A stretch of DNA of 64,000 nucleotides from CAZMFZ01 sp964565665 (GTDB lineage: Bacteria; Bacteroidota; Bacteroidia; Cytophagales; UBA9547). The notes under the pieces are model-generated. The model had not been told where the DNA came from, did no database searches, and saw only the letters and a program-made list of their open reading frames with translations. Shown here piece by piece: positions 1 to 8,483 of this stretch. The stretch's first letter is position 1. Each line of letters starts with the position of its first letter. The position numbers and the translations under genes were made by a program. Location: the NCBI GenBank assembly GCA_964565665.1, contig CAZMFZ010000002.1, positions 3,993 through 67,992 of the forward strand, written 5' to 3'.

Positions 1-162
1 ACAGTGAATGTAAAATATCGTTTTTGAGAACGTAAGCCAGCTTTTGGCAGAAAAAGCATCTTTTCTAGCGGCCATAAAATAGCTGTATGCAGCCAATATT
101 GCCGTTACGAAGGCTGTAATGATACTTAGGTGACCAATATTCCCGATAAGCGAATGAAACAT
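1..162 (-). CDS. cytochrome c biogenesis protein, CcsA/CcmF-like (N-terminal fragment)
   Basis: The window begins inside this gene; only the first 54 codons are present, read from the ATG at 162 towards position 1 and off the edge. The visible residues begin MFHSLIGNIGHLSIITAFV, one hydrophobic membrane segment, followed by AAYSYF and a basic, aromatic stretch (SWLTFSKTIFYIH). This matches the start of the CcmF/CcsA-type haem lyases of Bacteroidota, polytopic inner-membrane proteins that deliver haem to apocytochrome c in the periplasm. The family pattern is a GxLGH motif, a membrane helix and then a W...GR..F..H segment. Assignment rests on this pattern only; another polytopic membrane protein is possible. 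Confidence 0.62.
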   Translation of the reverse strand, partial: MFHSLIGNIGHLSIITAFVTAILAAYSYFMAARKDAFSAKSWLTFSKTIFYIHC

Positions 163-491
163 ATGAATTTAGTATGCGATTGAAACTTTGAAGTTGGATT
201 TACAACATTTTATTCGCCATGTAGCGGTAAAAACTTTTGAAAACTGTTTTATGGTGTCATTGGGTTAGGCTCCTGAAGTTACCAGTAGAAGTTTGAAACT
301 TGATGATGCAAATTTAAGTGGAAAAACAGAGAGGAAGGGTTAAAAATTAGGCTATATTTTTGATTGGTTTATATTTAATTTCTTTATTGAATTGCATAGT
401 ACTCACCAACTCACAAATTTGGGATTCTAATTGATAGAAACCCTCAAAAAATATTTATCTTGCAGGCAGACCACTTAACATCGCATTAGTA
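163..491. other. divergent intergenic region
   Basis: This stretch of 329 bases lies between two divergently transcribed genes and holds no convincing ORF. Close to the permease start, TATCTTGC at 456-463 is a 6/8 match to the Bacteroidota -7 element TAnnTTTG, with a TTG at 431-433 upstream (22-nt spacer). It is a weak promoter candidate for the permease. No RNA gene or repeat is seen. Confidence 0.35.
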
Positions 492-1955
492 ATGAAAGAT
501 ATTTGGGCAAAGAAATCGCTATCAAATTTACTAGCAGAATCTGCTGAAAATTCAAATGGTCTCAAACGGACTTTAGGCAGGTGGAATTTGGTAGCCTTGG
601 GAATTGGTGGCATTATTGGGGCGGGAATTTTTGTACTTACCGGGCAGGCAGCGGCCAGCTATGCTGGGCCGGCTGTAGTGCTTTCATTTGTAGTTGCAGG
701 TATTGCCTGCACATTTGCTGGGCTTTGCTATGCCGAATTTGCTTCTATGATTCCCATCGCAGGCAGTGCTTACACGTATGCGTATGCAACAATGGGCGAA
801 TTTTTGGCTTGGGTTATTGGGTGGGATTTGATTCTTGAATATCTTTTTGCCGCTTCTACAGTCTCAGTTGGCTGGTCGGGCTACACATCCAGCTTTTTGC
901 ACGATATAGGAATCCACTTACCATCATATTTTACAAATGCCCCTATTGCCTACGACACTGCTACTCACGAGTGGAGTACTACGGGAGCAATTGTAAATCT
1001 TCCTGCCATTTTTATCATATTTATGCTTACAATTTTGCTGATTGTTGGTATCAAAGAATCGGCCAAACTCAATAACATTGTGGTGATAATCAAACTCACA
1101 GTTATCTTTTTATTCTTGGCTTTCGGAGCTACTTATGTAATTACCGATAATTGGACTCCCTTCATTCCTGCCAATACAGGCAACTTTGGTCAGTTTGGCT
1201 GGAGCGGAATATTCAGAGCCGCAGGTGTTATTTTCTTCGCATACATAGGTTTCGATGCCGTGTCTACCGCTGCTCAGGAATCGAAAAATCCGCAAAAAGA
1301 TATGCCTTGGGGTATACTTGGCTCTTTAGTTATATGCACAATTATCTATATAATGGTAGGTTTGGTAATGACAGGAATGGTAAAATACGACCTGCTTAAT
1401 GACCCTGCCCCTGTAGCGATTGCTGTAAATACTGCCGGAGAAGGATTGGCTTGGCTAAAACCCTTCATCAAAATTGGGGCGATAGCGGGCTTGAGTTCGG
1501 TGATATTAGTAATGCTTTTGGCACAGTCTCGCATATTTTTTACCATGTCGAAAGACGGACTTTTGCCTACGTTGTTTAGCGTGCTTCACTCCAAATTTAA
1601 AACGCCTTATATCACCAGTATTATTGTAGGCTTAGTAGCTTCAGCCATTGCTGGGGCTTTTCCGATTGGTTTGCTTGGAGAATTGGTTTCAATTGGTACA
1701 CTTTTGGCGTTTGTAATTGTTTGCGGTGGAGTGTTGGTACTAAGGTATCGAAGTCCCGAATTAGAACGCCCATTTAAAACACCATTCTTCCCTTATGTTC
1801 CAATTCTAGGCGTATTATCTTCATTTGGAGTAATGCTCACGCTTCCAGGCGATACTTGGCTAAGGCTGGTGGTGTGGATGCTTTTGGGAATAGTTATTTA
1901 TTTCGCTTACAGTAATAGACATAGCGTGTTGAACAAAGCTGAAAAAAGCATTTAG
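492..1955 (+). CDS. APC-family amino acid permease (cationic amino acid transporter type)
   Basis: A 487-residue polytopic inner-membrane protein with about 12-14 hydrophobic segments. The first helix carries the APC hallmark GIGGIIGAGIFVLTG (about residues 37-51), which forms the broken helix that binds the amino-acid backbone. SMIPIAGSAYTYAYA and a GWDLILEY segment follow, typical of the YfnA/CAT subgroup that imports amino acids by proton symport. The length is normal and the protein appears complete. Substrate cannot be read from sequence. It is a single-gene unit converging on bshC, with only 17 bases between the two stops and no obvious terminator there. Confidence 0.9.
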   Translation: MKDIWAKKSLSNLLAESAENSNGLKRTLGRWNLVALGIGGIIGAGIFVLTGQAAASYAGPAVVLSFVVAGIACTFAGLCYAEFASMIPIAGSAYTYAYATMGEFLAWVIGWDLILEYLFAASTVSVGWSGYTSSFLHDIGIHLPSYFTNAPIAYDTATHEWSTTGAIVNLPAIFIIFMLTILLIVGIKESAKLNNIVVIIKLTVIFLFLAFGATYVITDNWTPFIPANTGNFGQFGWSGIFRAAGVIFFAYIGFDAVSTAAQESKNPQKDMPWGILGSLVICTIIYIMVGLVMTGMVKYDLLNDPAPVAIAVNTAGEGLAWLKPFIKIGAIAGLSSVILVMLLAQSRIFFTMSKDGLLPTLFSVLHSKFKTPYITSIIVGLVASAIAGAFPIGLLGELVSIGTLLAFVIVCGGVLVLRYRSPELERPFKTPFFPYVPILGVLSSFGVMLTLPGDTWLRLVVWMLLGIVIYFAYSNRHSVLNKAEKSI

Positions 1956-1972
1956 AAAATTGCAATCCTGAT

Positions 1973-3538
1973 TTAATCTTGCACAATTATATTAAACTCA
2001 AATTTAAGCGGTTGAAATAATGGTATTAATTCAGCAATAAAATCAGGGTTATTTATCTGGAAATTTAAGTAATTGTCTGTTCTTTCTTGCAATCCAGCTG
2101 AGGGGAAAAGCTTCGATTTTATATTTAATATTTGATTTATGCCTTCAGATTCTTTCAGTTCGGCAGTTTTTCTTATTTTCTTGGCAATCACATCTATTAT
2201 TTTCAAGCCTTCATTTCGTTGCGATTCTACAAACCCCTCTAGTGATTTATCAACTTGCATTGCCTCCGTTTTAATTGCATCAAATATTTTATCAATCTCG
2301 GTTTTATAGGAGTTTTCGTCCCAATGTGCTATCTGCTTGGCTTCTATATAGAATTTTTTGAGCTCGGGCTCGTCTAAAAATAAACTATCAATTGGTAAAC
2401 CTGCTTTATCAAGTTTTGTTATTTGACTTTGGGTTGCCACTAATGCAAAGTTTCTAGGCACTAGTATCGGAAATTCAATATTTTGGTTGGCAAACATCTG
2501 CTTGAGTTGAAGCCAATAGGCAAGCTCACCCGGGCCGCCAATATAGGCAAGATTTGGTAGCACCATTTCCTGGTATAGAGGCCTAAGAACCACGTTGGGG
2601 CTAAATTTCTCAGGGTTAGAATTCGCTAAGGCAATTATTTCAGTTGTGGTAAATGATAAATTTGTATTCAACACCTTGTATACATTTCCTTCCTTTACTA
2701 TTCTTTCCCTTATTCCTTTATCTAAATAAAATAAATTGATTTCTCTTGCGTACACTTGCGAACTGTAGCCTGCATTTTCTAGTTTTTGGGTAGATGATTG
2801 TACCGTTTCAAATATTTCATTAGAGGTTAATTCATTGATAATGACATTTTTAATTATGCTTTTGAGCGTACTATCATTGCCATCTAATATCAGCAAGCCC
2901 GATTCGGGAAATAAGGCATGTACTAAATATCTAGTGGCCTCTGCCAAATTTTGATGCTTCAAATAGATATTTTCAAAAAGTATTCTGATTTCAATTGGCA
3001 ATGAATCTACTAATTCATTCAACTCATTAGTAGCAAATGTGCCTACGGCACCTTTTTGTTCGGTTTGCCATTCATATTTTTTGCCAAATACTGTAAAGTG
3101 GTTTATTTCTTCAAAATCGTGGTCTTCGCTTGCCATCCAATATATAGGCACAAAATTGTAGTCAGGAAAATTGGCTTTCAATTCATTGGCCAATTCTATG
3201 GCGGTTATCATTTTATAAATAAAATACAAAGGCCCCGTAAAAAGGCAAAGCTGATGCCCGGTGGTTACTGTAAAAGTATTGGCGTTTTGTATCGAATCAA
3301 TAGTCTGTTTTATTATTTCCGATTTTGCAAATCCCTCATACTGCTTTTTAAAAACAATTTTTAGTATTTCCCTGTTTTTTGGAGAAAACTTTTTGGCTTC
3401 TAATTGAGCTTTAAAATTAGGTATGGTGGGGTATCTATTATAAAATTCGACTAATTCAGGTATTTCATTAATATAGTCAATGAAAATTTTGGAGAATTTA
3501 TGTGTGGCTTCAAAAGGAATAGCCTTAGATACTATCAT
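1973..3538 (-). CDS. bshC: bacillithiol biosynthesis cysteine-adding enzyme BshC
   Basis: 521 residues, close to the usual BshC length (about 530-540). BshC is the putative ligase that adds cysteine to glucosaminyl-malate in the last step of bacillithiol synthesis, in the cytoplasm. Family signs are the TTGHQ segment at residues 92-96 followed by LFTGPLYFIYK, and then a Rossmann-like core with VPIYWMASEDHDFEEI. A long C-terminal helical part contains VLRPLYQEMVLPNLAYIGGP. No bshA or bshB lies nearby, as is common. The start MIVSKAIPFE is well placed, with about 100 bases of non-coding DNA upstream. This implies that the organism uses bacillithiol rather than glutathione. Confidence 0.92.
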   Translation of the reverse strand: MIVSKAIPFEATHKFSKIFIDYINEIPELVEFYNRYPTIPNFKAQLEAKKFSPKNREILKIVFKKQYEGFAKSEIIKQTIDSIQNANTFTVTTGHQLCLFTGPLYFIYKMITAIELANELKANFPDYNFVPIYWMASEDHDFEEINHFTVFGKKYEWQTEQKGAVGTFATNELNELVDSLPIEIRILFENIYLKHQNLAEATRYLVHALFPESGLLILDGNDSTLKSIIKNVIINELTSNEIFETVQSSTQKLENAGYSSQVYAREINLFYLDKGIRERIVKEGNVYKVLNTNLSFTTTEIIALANSNPEKFSPNVVLRPLYQEMVLPNLAYIGGPGELAYWLQLKQMFANQNIEFPILVPRNFALVATQSQITKLDKAGLPIDSLFLDEPELKKFYIEAKQIAHWDENSYKTEIDKIFDAIKTEAMQVDKSLEGFVESQRNEGLKIIDVIAKKIRKTAELKESEGINQILNIKSKLFPSAGLQERTDNYLNFQINNPDFIAELIPLFQPLKFEFNIIVQD

Positions 3539-3593
3539 GCTAAAAGTTGTAATTGAATTGATTTAACCCCGAAATTGTAAACTAGGTTCAAAT

Positions 3594-3632
3594 AAAAAAG
3601 CCTCAATCTCGCTATTGAGATTGAGGCTTTTT
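3594..3632 (-). terminator. intrinsic terminator, probably bidirectional
   Basis: The arms GCCTCAATCTC (3600-3610) and GAGATTGAGGC (3617-3627) are perfectly complementary around a 6-nt loop and are extended by A/T pairs. An A-run lies on the left and a T-run on the right, so the structure can end transcription in either direction. It lies 14 bases past the stop of the oligopeptide-binding protein gene, its natural client on the minus strand. Confidence 0.85.
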
Positions 3633-3645
3633 AAAATTCACGGCC

Positions 3646-5412
3646 TTATTTTGGAATATCTGTTGGTTTGGCTGGAATAGCAAAGTATACATCAGATAAA
3701 TCGCGGTATTGCATTGGGTTGTTGGGGAAATTCTGTACGTAAGGCTGCAAAAGTCTGTAGCCTTCATCATACCAAAGTACAATTACGCCTGCATCATTTA
3801 GCAGTACTTGTTCGGCTTTCAAAAAGCTATTTACAGTTTCATCTAACTTGGTGGTTGCCATTGCATTGTCGTAATGGGCATCAAATTCGGCATTTTTATA
3901 CCTTGAAAGATTAGGAAACGATACTTCTTCTTTATTGGCAGGCACATCTTTTCCGTAAAATAAATACAAGAAATTTTCAGGATTAGGGAAATCAGCAATC
4001 CAGCCTACCCTAAAAAACTCAGATTTGCCATTCATCGCATTTTCCAAATGCTGAGCAAAAGGCAATACCTGAATTTCGATATCAATATTGAGGTTGTCTT
4101 TCAACTCTTTTTGTACTTCTTGCACTACATATACGTTTCGTTCCCCATCCGAATTTAAGTACAATACCGTTTTGGGAAATCCTTTGCCTTCTTTATAGCC
4201 CGCTTTGGTGAGATAATATTTAGCAGAATCAATATTCAGATCGTAGCCCTTGATTTTTGAAATATCGTATCCTTCAAAAACAGGGGGCGTAATGCCATTG
4301 GTGCCTGCTTTATATCCTTCGCCTTGCAACACGTATTCCAGTATTTTTGTACGATCTATTGCATATGAAATGGCTTTTCTAAGGTTTTTATCTTTAAACA
4401 ACACACCTTGTTGGTTAAACATTAAGTAGTGGCTGGACATTTCAGCTTCACGCTGCATCGTGTATTTAGTGTACTGCCCTTGCTTGGTTTTGTTCATGGC
4501 ATCTTCCACAATTTCAATAATTTGCTCGGTAGGCAAATGGTATACCATTTCAAAATTCCCTTTTTTAAATTCCAAAAGTTCAGCCTTTCTATCTTTCAAA
4601 AATCTAATTTCAATAGCCTCTAAAAATGGCAAACGGTTTCCAAAAGAGTCGTATCCATGATATTGAGGGTTTTTCTTTAATATCACCACTATGTCTTCAT
4701 CAATTGACGACACATAAAATGGCCCAGTTCCTACAGGTTTCACCCTCATATCCAATCCATACTTTTCAAAAGCTTCTTTTGGGTAGATATAAGTATAAGG
4801 TCTGGCAAGATTGTACAGAAATAAAGATGATTTTTTTTCTAGAATGAATTGTACGGTGTATTTGTCAATTACTTTGATGCCTTCTATCTCTGAAGTTGGA
4901 TTTTCTCCTTTTTTTGTGGCCTCGAAATAGGCATCAGCCCCTTTTAATATGCCTTTGAATACTTCAAAACCAAGGTTATGAGCATTGTAGGTACACAAAT
5001 AAGCAAAGCAATATTTTACATCCTCTGAAGTAAATTCCCTTCCTTTACCATTTGCAAAACAATCGGCATCGTGAAATTTTACTCCTTTTTTCAGCTTAAA
5101 TGTATAGGTTAAACCATCATCGCTCACGTTGTAGCCATCAATTAGTCCATTTTTAAGGGTGAGGTATTCTTGGTCGAATTTCAAAAGCCCTTCATATACT
5201 TGATTGGCAATTCTGTAGGAAAAAGCATCAGTAATTGAAGGTGGAAAAAGTGTCTTAATATTTTCAGATTCATTCATTCTGAACACTCCACCATAGTTTC
5301 GGCCTCCTTTTGCAGGCTTCAATTCCGTAGCGTTTGAGTTATCTTTCTTTCCGCAAGAATATAACAATATGATAGCAAGGAAAAAAAATGTAATCCTGAA
5401 AATATGTCTCAT
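3646..5412 (-). CDS. oligopeptide ABC transporter substrate-binding lipoprotein (SBP_bac_5)
   Basis: 588 residues. The N-terminus is a lipoprotein signal with lipobox LLYSC, so Cys20 would be lipidated and the protein anchored in an envelope membrane. The rest follows the DppA/OppA family 5 fold: GGVFRMNESENIKTLFPP near the start, then ANQVYEGLLKFD, LKKGVKFHD, FTSEDVKYCF and the conserved VKPVGTGPFYV. LRKAISYAIDRTKIL comes in the second lobe. Such proteins capture peptides or other solutes for an ABC importer. No permease or ATPase gene is adjacent, so the partner transporter must lie elsewhere. It is monocistronic, ending at the hairpin at 3594-3632. Confidence 0.9.
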   Translation of the reverse strand: MRHIFRITFFFLAIILLYSCGKKDNSNATELKPAKGGRNYGGVFRMNESENIKTLFPPSITDAFSYRIANQVYEGLLKFDQEYLTLKNGLIDGYNVSDDGLTYTFKLKKGVKFHDADCFANGKGREFTSEDVKYCFAYLCTYNAHNLGFEVFKGILKGADAYFEATKKGENPTSEIEGIKVIDKYTVQFILEKKSSLFLYNLARPYTYIYPKEAFEKYGLDMRVKPVGTGPFYVSSIDEDIVVILKKNPQYHGYDSFGNRLPFLEAIEIRFLKDRKAELLEFKKGNFEMVYHLPTEQIIEIVEDAMNKTKQGQYTKYTMQREAEMSSHYLMFNQQGVLFKDKNLRKAISYAIDRTKILEYVLQGEGYKAGTNGITPPVFEGYDISKIKGYDLNIDSAKYYLTKAGYKEGKGFPKTVLYLNSDGERNVYVVQEVQKELKDNLNIDIEIQVLPFAQHLENAMNGKSEFFRVGWIADFPNPENFLYLFYGKDVPANKEEVSFPNLSRYKNAEFDAHYDNAMATTKLDETVNSFLKAEQVLLNDAGVIVLWYDEGYRLLQPYVQNFPNNPMQYRDLSDVYFAIPAKPTDIPK

Positions 5413-5526
5413 ATAAATTTATTTGTATTGAAAATAAACACTAAAGTAACCTTGCTATTCGATATCTGCAATTTCAGATACTATTAATATGTAATTCTGC
5501 AATCTACTCAAGCAGTATAGTAGCAA

Positions 5527-6294
5527 CTATTCAAATTCTAAAAAAGTGGGGCAATGATCGGAATGCTTAGCTTCAGAAAGTATCATAGCTCTTTTTAACC
5601 TTGGTTTCATAGCATCGGTAACCGATTGATAATCAATTCTCCAGCCCAAATTCCGCTCTCTTACTCCGGCAAATCTTTGGCTCCACCAAGTATATTGATG
5701 TGGTTCTTTGTTGAATTCCCTAAATGTATCTACAAAACCTGTAGTGAAAAGCTTTTCCATCCAAGCCCTTTCTTCTGGCAAAAAACCCGATGACTTAGCA
5801 TTTGAAACAGGGTTGTGAATATCAATCGGTTTGTGGCAAATATTGTAATCGCCTACAATTATCAGATGGGGGCTTTTTTCTGCTACTTTTTGGGCATAAA
5901 TATAAAAATCATCCAACCACAAATATTTAAACCCTTGCCTTTCATCGCCAGAAGTTCCGGAAGGCATATACACATTCATTATACTGAAATCTTCAAAATC
6001 TGCCCTAATTACCCTTCCTTCACTGTCGTATTTGGGTATGCCGCAGCCCAAATCTAAATACTTGGGTATAAGTTTGGTAAAAATAGCCACTCCGCTATAG
6101 CCCTTCTTTTCAGCGGAATTCCAATACAAATGGTATCCAAGATTTTCAAAAACTGATTTGTCGATTTGGTCGATGCTAGCTTTGGTCTCTTGTACACAAA
6201 ACACATCTGGGTTTGCCCCTTTCAACCACTCTACAAGCCCTTTTGATATCGCAGAGCGAATTCCATTTACATTGTATGAAATAATCTTGGGCAT
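5527..6294 (-). CDS. xth: exodeoxyribonuclease III / AP endonuclease
   Basis: 255 residues, the normal size for the ExoIII branch of the endonuclease/exonuclease/phosphatase family, which cuts at abasic sites and degrades 3' ends during base excision repair. Visible active-site motifs are SYNVNGIR (residues 6-13), the metal-binding Glu in VQETKA (Glu36), GDYNICHKPIDIHNP (catalytic Asp/Asn), RIDYQSVTD and the terminal SDHCPTFLEF with the catalytic Asp-His. Its start lies 5 bases after the stop of the upstream small gene, so it is probably the distal gene of an operon running from the Fe-S carrier gene at 7586. Confidence 0.95.
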   Translation of the reverse strand: MPKIISYNVNGIRSAISKGLVEWLKGANPDVFCVQETKASIDQIDKSVFENLGYHLYWNSAEKKGYSGVAIFTKLIPKYLDLGCGIPKYDSEGRVIRADFEDFSIMNVYMPSGTSGDERQGFKYLWLDDFYIYAQKVAEKSPHLIIVGDYNICHKPIDIHNPVSNAKSSGFLPEERAWMEKLFTTGFVDTFREFNKEPHQYTWWSQRFAGVRERNLGWRIDYQSVTDAMKPRLKRAMILSEAKHSDHCPTFLEFE

Positions 6295-6299
6295 AAATT

Positions 6300-6647
6300 C
6301 TATACAATTATATCTTTAAAATATACGACTGCCTGTTCTTTTAGCAATTGTTCTTGGTCTCGCAAAGGCTGATACGGCACAGCTGCTACAGCTTTCCAAT
6401 GTGGCCAACCATCATTATCTTGGCTTTCCAACTCAAAATACCCAATTTGACTCAGCAATTTGCAAGTGGCAATGTGCATTAGGTCTTGTTTTTCTTCTTT
6501 GGAATATGGCCTTGGCCCTTGCCCCAATTCTTGAATGCCAATCAAGAACAAAACGCCATTCAAATCTGGTTTTCTACCCACAAGGGGAAATAGTTTTTGT
6601 CTCAACTCTTGCCAATTGTCTTCTATAGTAGCTCCTTCAAACACCAT
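6300..6647 (-). CDS. conserved hypothetical protein, 115 residues
   Basis: A small soluble protein with no signal peptide or membrane segment. It contains a central hydrophobic GVLFLIGIQELGQGP motif followed by SKEEKQDLMHIATCKLLSQIGYFE and a tryptophan pair (DGWPHWKAV). I recognise it only as the kind of short protein conserved beside housekeeping genes in Bacteroidota and cannot assign a function. It is tightly packed in the operon: its start is one base after the stop of the upstream gene, and exonuclease III follows after 5 bases. Coupled translation is likely. Confidence 0.75.
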   Translation of the reverse strand: MVFEGATIEDNWQELRQKLFPLVGRKPDLNGVLFLIGIQELGQGPRPYSKEEKQDLMHIATCKLLSQIGYFELESQDNDGWPHWKAVAAVPYQPLRDQEQLLKEQAVVYFKDIIV

Positions 6648-6648
6648 T

Positions 6649-7278
6649 TTACTCTTCTGTTTTCTTTTTGTAGTCGCCTTTGCGAATAGATTTTACCAAA
6701 TTGCCCCAAGCAAACGGATTAAATAGTTGAAACCCGCCCGAGCCAATAGGAGCACCCGGATACAGCATTTGGTTTCTAAGTGAGTACTTTTGATTTTCGC
6801 CACTGCTCATGGTCGAATTAATAATCATGCGTTGAAGTAGCAACTGATCAGTTCCTGCATACATATTATTGTACATGGCTTTATCGGGCAATTGTAAAGC
6901 TAAAAATGCTTTTTTAAATAGCTCTTCGGTGGGATAAGGGAAAATTTCAATTATTGGATAAAATGCAGTATCTTCTTGCATTTCAATGATGAGTGTAATA
7001 CTTTGCTTGTCTGATTTCGGCACGCCTAAGCGTCTTTTTTTAAAGCCAATAGCCGATATTTCTAAGGTATCGCCTACTAAAGTTGGAAGGGAGAAAAATC
7101 CTGCATCGTTTGTAATAGTGCCTCTTCCAGCTTTGGGAATAGCTATAAATACGCCTGGAATACCATATAAACTATCTCCACCTACTACTAAACCCGAGAA
7201 CTGCACTATGTTTTTTGAGCTTTGAGCCATTACAAACTCAAACAGCAATAAAAAAGAAATGGTCAGTATTTTTTTCAT
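6649..7278 (-). CDS. secreted protein with carboxypeptidase-like regulatory domain
   Basis: I place the start at the internal ATG at 7278 (MKKILTISFLLLFEFVMAQ), because it gives a classic Sec signal peptide ending in AQ; a start at 7296 would put six extra residues in front. After the signal comes a beta-sandwich of the CarboxypepD_reg-like type (about residues 25-105): VVGGDSLYGIPGVFIAIPKAG, then GTITNDAGFFSLP and GDTLEISAIGFKKR. This is the same fold found at the N-terminus of SusC-like receptors, but here it is free-standing, followed by a 100-residue tail without recognisable motifs. Exported, probably cell-surface associated; role unknown. Confidence 0.8.
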   Translation of the reverse strand: MKKILTISFLLLFEFVMAQSSKNIVQFSGLVVGGDSLYGIPGVFIAIPKAGRGTITNDAGFFSLPTLVGDTLEISAIGFKKRRLGVPKSDKQSITLIIEMQEDTAFYPIIEIFPYPTEELFKKAFLALQLPDKAMYNNMYAGTDQLLLQRMIINSTMSSGENQKYSLRNQMLYPGAPIGSGGFQLFNPFAWGNLVKSIRKGDYKKKTEE

Positions 7279-7292
7279 GATTGCAAAGAAAC

Positions 7293-7586
7293 TCAATTCT
7301 TGTTTACAAAACTAAACCCTCTTTGGTTGTTGTTATCTATGAAATCTAATTTCATGCCAGCCAAATACAAAAAATGTTTTTTCTCAATTAATATTCTCAA
7401 ATTATCCACTTCGTACACTTGGTCGTTCTCATTCTGCTTGTCAAACCCTAAAAAAAACGAAGTACCACTACACCCACTGCCTTTTACACCTATTCGTAAA
7501 CCCATATTTCCATCTATTCCCTTGTGAGTGAATATATTTTTTGCTTCTGCTAAAGCTAGTTTACTAATATCAAGAGGAAGGTTCAT
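7293..7586 (-). CDS. A-type iron-sulfur carrier (IscA/HesB family) lacking the C-terminal Cys pair
   Basis: 97 residues of the HesB/IscA fold. The first conserved cysteine is present in GVKGSGCSG (Cys39), and the typical IEKKHFLYLAGMKLDFI segment is there. The protein stops at RGFSFVNKN, where canonical IscA/ErpA continues with NPNA...CGCG, which supplies two further cluster ligands. The downstream DNA does not encode the missing tail in another frame, so this looks like a naturally short paralogue rather than a frameshift. It may transfer or bind iron or a cluster differently. It is the first gene of the run 7586-5527 on the minus strand. Confidence 0.85.
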   Translation of the reverse strand: MNLPLDISKLALAEAKNIFTHKGIDGNMGLRIGVKGSGCSGTSFFLGFDKQNENDQVYEVDNLRILIEKKHFLYLAGMKLDFIDNNNQRGFSFVNKN

Positions 7587-7870
7587 AGATTTTTAATTGC
7601 GACCCAAATGTTGTGATTTTTGAAAATAAATGTGGTTGTCTTTTATTAATTATCCCACACATTACGCCTTAGATATTAATTTACATATCAATTGCCTAAA
7701 ATAGCAAAAAAATAGTACTTTTACCGAATACCATAAAATTCAAGATTGATTTATAAAATTAAAATTGCAGCATCACAAAATGTACAATCAATTTTATAAA
7801 TAGAAAAATTTTGATTTTCGAACTAAACCTATAATATTTACCACTTTCCCAATCACGAAGTATTCATTAA

Positions 7871-8392
7871 ATGGATCAAATTTTTGAATTAGCAAAAATA
7901 ATTCTTCCTGCCTCTTTAGTACTTTATGCTGTTTTTCTGGTTGTAAAATCATTTCTTAACAAAGAATATGATAATAAAGTACTGGAAGTGAAGCTTGAAA
8001 ACACCAAAATAATTCTTCCTGTTCGTTTGCAAGCTTATGAGCGAATATGCCTTTTGCTTGAGCGAATTTCTCTCAGTAACCTCATTATTAGAGTAAACGA
8101 TTCCTCTTTCAACAGTTTGCAATTGCAACAAACTCTGTTAAGCGAAATTAGGAACGAATACAATCATAATTTGTCGCAACAAGTATATATGAGTGACCAA
8201 TCTTGGGCTATGACAAGGCGAGCTTTAGAAGATATTGTGTCGCTTATTAACACAGCTGGAGAGCAAGTATCACCTGAAAGTAGGGGCATAGAACTAGCAA
8301 AGAAAATATTTGAAAATCAGTTGACTAGCAATAAAGACTCTGTGAATCAGGCACTTAGCTATCTGAAAGCTGAAATCAGAACTGTTTTTTAA
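7871..8392 (+). CDS. conserved hypothetical membrane-anchored protein
   Basis: 173 residues. One N-terminal membrane helix (IILPASLVLYAVFLVVKSFL, about residues 9-28) is followed by a charged cytoplasmic-looking domain beginning RLQAYERICLLLERISLSNLI. The rest is helical, with a conserved-looking DQSWAMTRRALEDIVSLIN stretch. The RLQAYERxxxxLERI pattern is one I associate with an uncharacterised Bacteroidota family; no enzymatic motif is visible. It is followed after 91 bases by the TerC-type gene on the same strand, so co-transcription is possible. Confidence 0.75.
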   Translation: MDQIFELAKIILPASLVLYAVFLVVKSFLNKEYDNKVLEVKLENTKIILPVRLQAYERICLLLERISLSNLIIRVNDSSFNSLQLQQTLLSEIRNEYNHNLSQQVYMSDQSWAMTRRALEDIVSLINTAGEQVSPESRGIELAKKIFENQLTSNKDSVNQALSYLKAEIRTVF

Positions 8393-8483
8393 TCGAATTT
8401 CATGTAAGTTTAAACGATTATGTTGTGTGTAATATTTATACTCAATATATTTATAAAAAAATCAAAAGTATTTATCCTGCAAA

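Noticed and set aside
8393..8483. Manganese (yybP-ykoY) riboswitch upstream of the TerC gene
   Set aside because: The 91-base leader is AT-rich and shows no paired helices or conserved loops of that riboswitch.
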